64,000 nucleotides of DNA from Bacteroidota bacterium (GTDB lineage Bacteria > Bacteroidota > Rhodothermia > Balneolales > HLUCCA01), in NCBI GenBank assembly GCA_020832235.1, contig JAFIEZ010000010.1, positions 124,001 through 188,000 on the forward strand. The letters run 5' to 3'. Numbering within the stretch: the stretch's first letter is position 1; every line of letters starts with the position of its first letter. The notes below the pieces were generated by a model that saw only the letters and a list, made by a program, of their open reading frames with translations, was not told where the DNA came from and did not search any database. Positions 62,210 to 64,000 of the stretch are shown here, in pieces. A program made the position numbers and the translations under genes.

Positions 62210-62920
62210 ATGAAAACAAAACTTATTTGGTTAGGTCACTCTGCATTTCAATTAACTACACCTACCGGCAAGGTGGTTTACATAGATCCATTTTTATCGG
62301 GTAATCCCAAGACACCCGATGCGTTTAAAAAAGTAGAAAAGGCCGACTATATTCTGCTAACGCATGGTCATGAGGATCATGTGGGCGACACCCTTGAAAT
62401 TGCCGCCGGTACCGGGGCAAAGGTTGTAGGTAATGTAGAGCTCATTGGATTGTTGAAAAAAGCAGGCCTTGCACAGTCGCAGGCTGTTGAATTCAACAAG
62501 GGCGGAACCTTACAATTTGAAGGATTTACCGTTACGCTGGTATCGGCAAATCATAGCTCTTCGTACAAGATGGAGTATGCCGGGGAGGCGGGTGGCCTCG
62601 TTGTTCGCATGGAGGATGACCTCACGTTTTATCACATGGGCGACACGAATATCTTCGCAGATCTAGAATTTTATGGAGAGATGTACAAGCCCGACCTCAT
62701 CGCGGTACCTATTGGGGATTTGTACACGATGGGTCACTTTGAGGCTGCCTTATGCTGTGAATTAATTGGGGCACCGTTTGCTGTACCCATTCACTATGGC
62801 ACCTTCCCTGCGCTTACAGGATCACCGGAATTGTTTCAGGCTGCAGCCGCAGAAGGGTCCGATACAACGGTGCTGATTCCGAAGCCCGGTGAAATCATTA
62901 CCTTGCCTGAAACAGCATGA
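62210..62920 (+). CDS. UPF0173 metal-dependent hydrolase (MBL fold)
   Basis: A 236-residue metallo-beta-lactamase-fold protein of the UPF0173/YtkL family. The N-terminal IWLGHSAFQL and YIDPFLSGNPKTPDAFKKV are family hallmarks. The metal site is LLTHGHEDHVGDTLEIA near residue 50, with later ligands in HMGDTNIFADL and PIHYGTFPAL. The substrate is unknown. It overlaps the next gene by four bases (ATGA), implying coupling to the M20 amidohydrolase. Confidence 0.92.
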   Translation: MKTKLIWLGHSAFQLTTPTGKVVYIDPFLSGNPKTPDAFKKVEKADYILLTHGHEDHVGDTLEIAAGTGAKVVGNVELIGLLKKAGLAQSQAVEFNKGGTLQFEGFTVTLVSANHSSSYKMEYAGEAGGLVVRMEDDLTFYHMGDTNIFADLEFYGEMYKPDLIAVPIGDLYTMGHFEAALCCELIGAPFAVPIHYGTFPALTGSPELFQAAAAEGSDTTVLIPKPGEIITLPETA

Positions 62921-64000
62921 TAAACAGGCAGATAGAAGAGCTGGCTCACGGAGTGTACGACAAATTGGTAGATTTACGTCGCCATTTTCATCGACATCCG
63001 GAGCTCAGCTATCACGAGTTTAACACCACACAACGGATTGTAGAAGAGTTGGAACCGCTCGGTTATGAAGTTCATCGTCCACTTGAAACAGGATGCATTG
63101 CGGTGTTGAAAGGGGGCGTAGAGGCCGACCGTGTATTGGCCTTACGTGCGGATATTGATGCGCTGCCTATGGAAGAAGAGGGTGACTACAAAGCAGACTT
63201 TCTTTCGCAGGTACCCGGTGTGGCACATTGCTGCGGACATGACTTGCATACGGCCAACCTGTTAGGCGTTGCGCATATATTATCGAGCTTGCAAGAGCAG
63301 ATTCCAGGTACCGTGGTGCTCATTTTTCAACCAGGAGAGGAGAAGCCTCCCGGAGGTGCCCGCCTGCTCATGGAGACCGGTTTATTACAACGTCTGGGTG
63401 TTCAGGCCATATACGGACTGCATTCGTATCCCTATGGTCAGGTAGGAGAAGTTTCGTTGATTAAAGGTCCTATGATGGCCCGCCCCGATGAGTTTGTGCT
63501 AAAGGTTATTGGGAAGGGTGGTCATGCCGCCATACCGCAAAAAGCCATAGATCCGGTGGTTATTTCAGCGCAGATCATTACGGTCATCCAAAGCATCGTA
63601 TCTCGTTCGGTTAATCCGTTGGAGTCGGCCGTTGTGACCATCGGCAAAATCGCCGGAGGTACAGTTTGCAACGTCATTCCCGACTCGGTCATCATGCTGG
63701 GAACCATTCGATCGTTTTCAGAGGAGCTCAGCGAACGCATCAGCCGTCAGATTGAACAAACTGCCACTGGTATCGCCAACGCCGCAGGGGCAAGCATAGC
63801 ATATGAGCTGATAAAAGGTTACCCTGCCGTTGTGAATACGCCCTGGGCAGTGGATGCACTGGAACAAACGGCTGCTGGATTACCCGGAGTACGGGCTGTT
63901 CCATTAGCAGAACCGATCATGGCCGGCGAAGACTTTGCATTCTATCAGCAGGAGTTTCCGGGCAGTTACATGTATCTGGGCACGGGAAGTCCGCAGGCAG
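62917..64000 (+). CDS. M20-family amidohydrolase (hippurate hydrolase/N-acyl amino acid deacylase-like), 5' part
   Basis: This gene is not in the ORF track because it lacks a stop within the window. From the ATG at 62917 the frame stays open for about 361 codons to the edge. It begins MINRQIEELAHGVYDKLVDLRRHFHRHPELSYHEF, the classic start of M20D amidohydrolases (IAA-amino acid and hippurate hydrolases). RADIDALPMEEEGDY, VAHCCGHDLHTANLLGVA and FQPGEEKPPGGARLLMETG carry metal ligands and the catalytic Glu, and GKGGHAAIPQ lies in the dimerisation lid. IMAGEDFAFYQQEFPGSYMYLG near the edge holds the last ligand region. It removes acyl groups from amino acids or small amides. The start overlaps the UPF0173 stop (ATGA). 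Confidence 0.93.
   Translation, partial: MINRQIEELAHGVYDKLVDLRRHFHRHPELSYHEFNTTQRIVEELEPLGYEVHRPLETGCIAVLKGGVEADRVLALRADIDALPMEEEGDYKADFLSQVPGVAHCCGHDLHTANLLGVAHILSSLQEQIPGTVVLIFQPGEEKPPGGARLLMETGLLQRLGVQAIYGLHSYPYGQVGEVSLIKGPMMARPDEFVLKVIGKGGHAAIPQKAIDPVVISAQIITVIQSIVSRSVNPLESAVVTIGKIAGGTVCNVIPDSVIMLGTIRSFSEELSERISRQIEQTATGIANAAGASIAYELIKGYPAVVNTPWAVDALEQTAAGLPGVRAVPLAEPIMAGEDFAFYQQEFPGSYMYLGTGSPQA

Noticed and set aside
1-64000. Search for CRISPR arrays, transposases, integrases, phage genes, toxin-antitoxin pairs, biosynthetic clusters and defence systems
   Set aside because: None was recognised on either strand; gene content is core metabolism, translation, envelope and stress functions.

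Overview
The window looks like a housekeeping stretch of chromosome from a Balneolota/Rhodothermota-type bacterium (Bacteroidota-Chlorobiota side of the tree). The evidence is a fused E2-E1 2-oxoglutarate dehydrogenase (Kgd type), a short primary sigma factor without region 1.1, an OmpP1/FadL-type porin, a large SprA-reminiscent outer-membrane protein, an ExbB/ExbD/ExbD set, DUF4175 and BatA-like proteins, a beta-propeller two-component sensor, and promoter-like sequences of the form TTG-N18..22-TAnnTTTG. No rRNA, CRISPR array, insertion sequence, prophage or integrase is visible. Apart from the tRNA cluster, no gene-free gap exceeds about 270 bases; the largest is 44173-44440. The taxonomic call is an inference from gene content.

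Layout. 1-10085: the 5' end of cysS (minus strand, cut by the window edge); a glycerate 2-kinase, a BatA-like VWA protein and a HAD phosphatase on plus; a 1130-residue DUF4175 coiled-coil membrane protein on minus; a MerR regulator with a metallo-beta-lactamase-fold hydrolase on minus; and a GT2 glycosyltransferase with a methyltransferase on plus. 10200-10732: six minus-strand tRNA genes, transcribed in the order Pro, Arg, Cys, Glu, His, Glu. 10949-16808: a GT4 glycosyltransferase, clpC, gpmI and rpsT, all minus. 16960-20935: cmk, rpsA (with alanine/glutamate-rich tandem repeats) and nadA, plus. 21009-28913: a MoxR ATPase (minus), uppP, then nuoJKLMN, the proton-pumping membrane arm of complex I without the rest of the operon. 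29085-30206: rpsF-rpsR-rplI with a structured leader. 30296-36033: the large outer-membrane protein, then an ExbB / 90-residue membrane protein / ExbD / ExbD operon behind a near-consensus promoter. 36107-40410: a ThiL-like protein lacking two expected active-site aspartates, ftsH and folE2. 40501-44172: kgd (minus). 44441-48906: pepF, a GAF-GAF-degenerate-GGDEF protein and deoB. 49065-53597: sigA, a propeller sensor kinase and a NarL-type response regulator. 53838-56939: a His/Trp-repeat lipoprotein and a FadL-like porin. 57052-59800: a tandem universal stress protein, divergent from a DUF432-MscS pair. 59924-62037: mnmD behind a DUF4097-like solenoid protein (minus). 62210 to the end: a UPF0173 hydrolase and an M20 amidohydrolase that runs off the window.

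How they work together. Energy and envelope functions dominate. Complex I pumping subunits build the proton gradient that ExbB/ExbD motors would use to energise the outer membrane. UppP recycles the lipid carrier, and FtsH, ClpC, MoxR/VWA, the universal stress protein and MscS cover quality control and stress. Translation is represented by rpsT, rpsA, rpsF-rpsR-rplI, six tRNAs, cysS and mnmD. Shine-Dalgarno sequences are visible only ahead of a minority of genes (rpsR, rplI, exbB, the first exbD, the porin, the universal stress protein). Many others have none, and several genes appear to start at TTG or GTG.

Most of the window is ordinary core genome. The observations most worth a second look are the ThiL-like protein with lost active-site residues, the ExbB/small membrane protein/ExbD/ExbD unit next to the SprA-reminiscent protein, the GAF-degenerate-GGDEF protein between pepF and deoB, the His/Trp-repeat lipoprotein, and the recurring promoter grammar.
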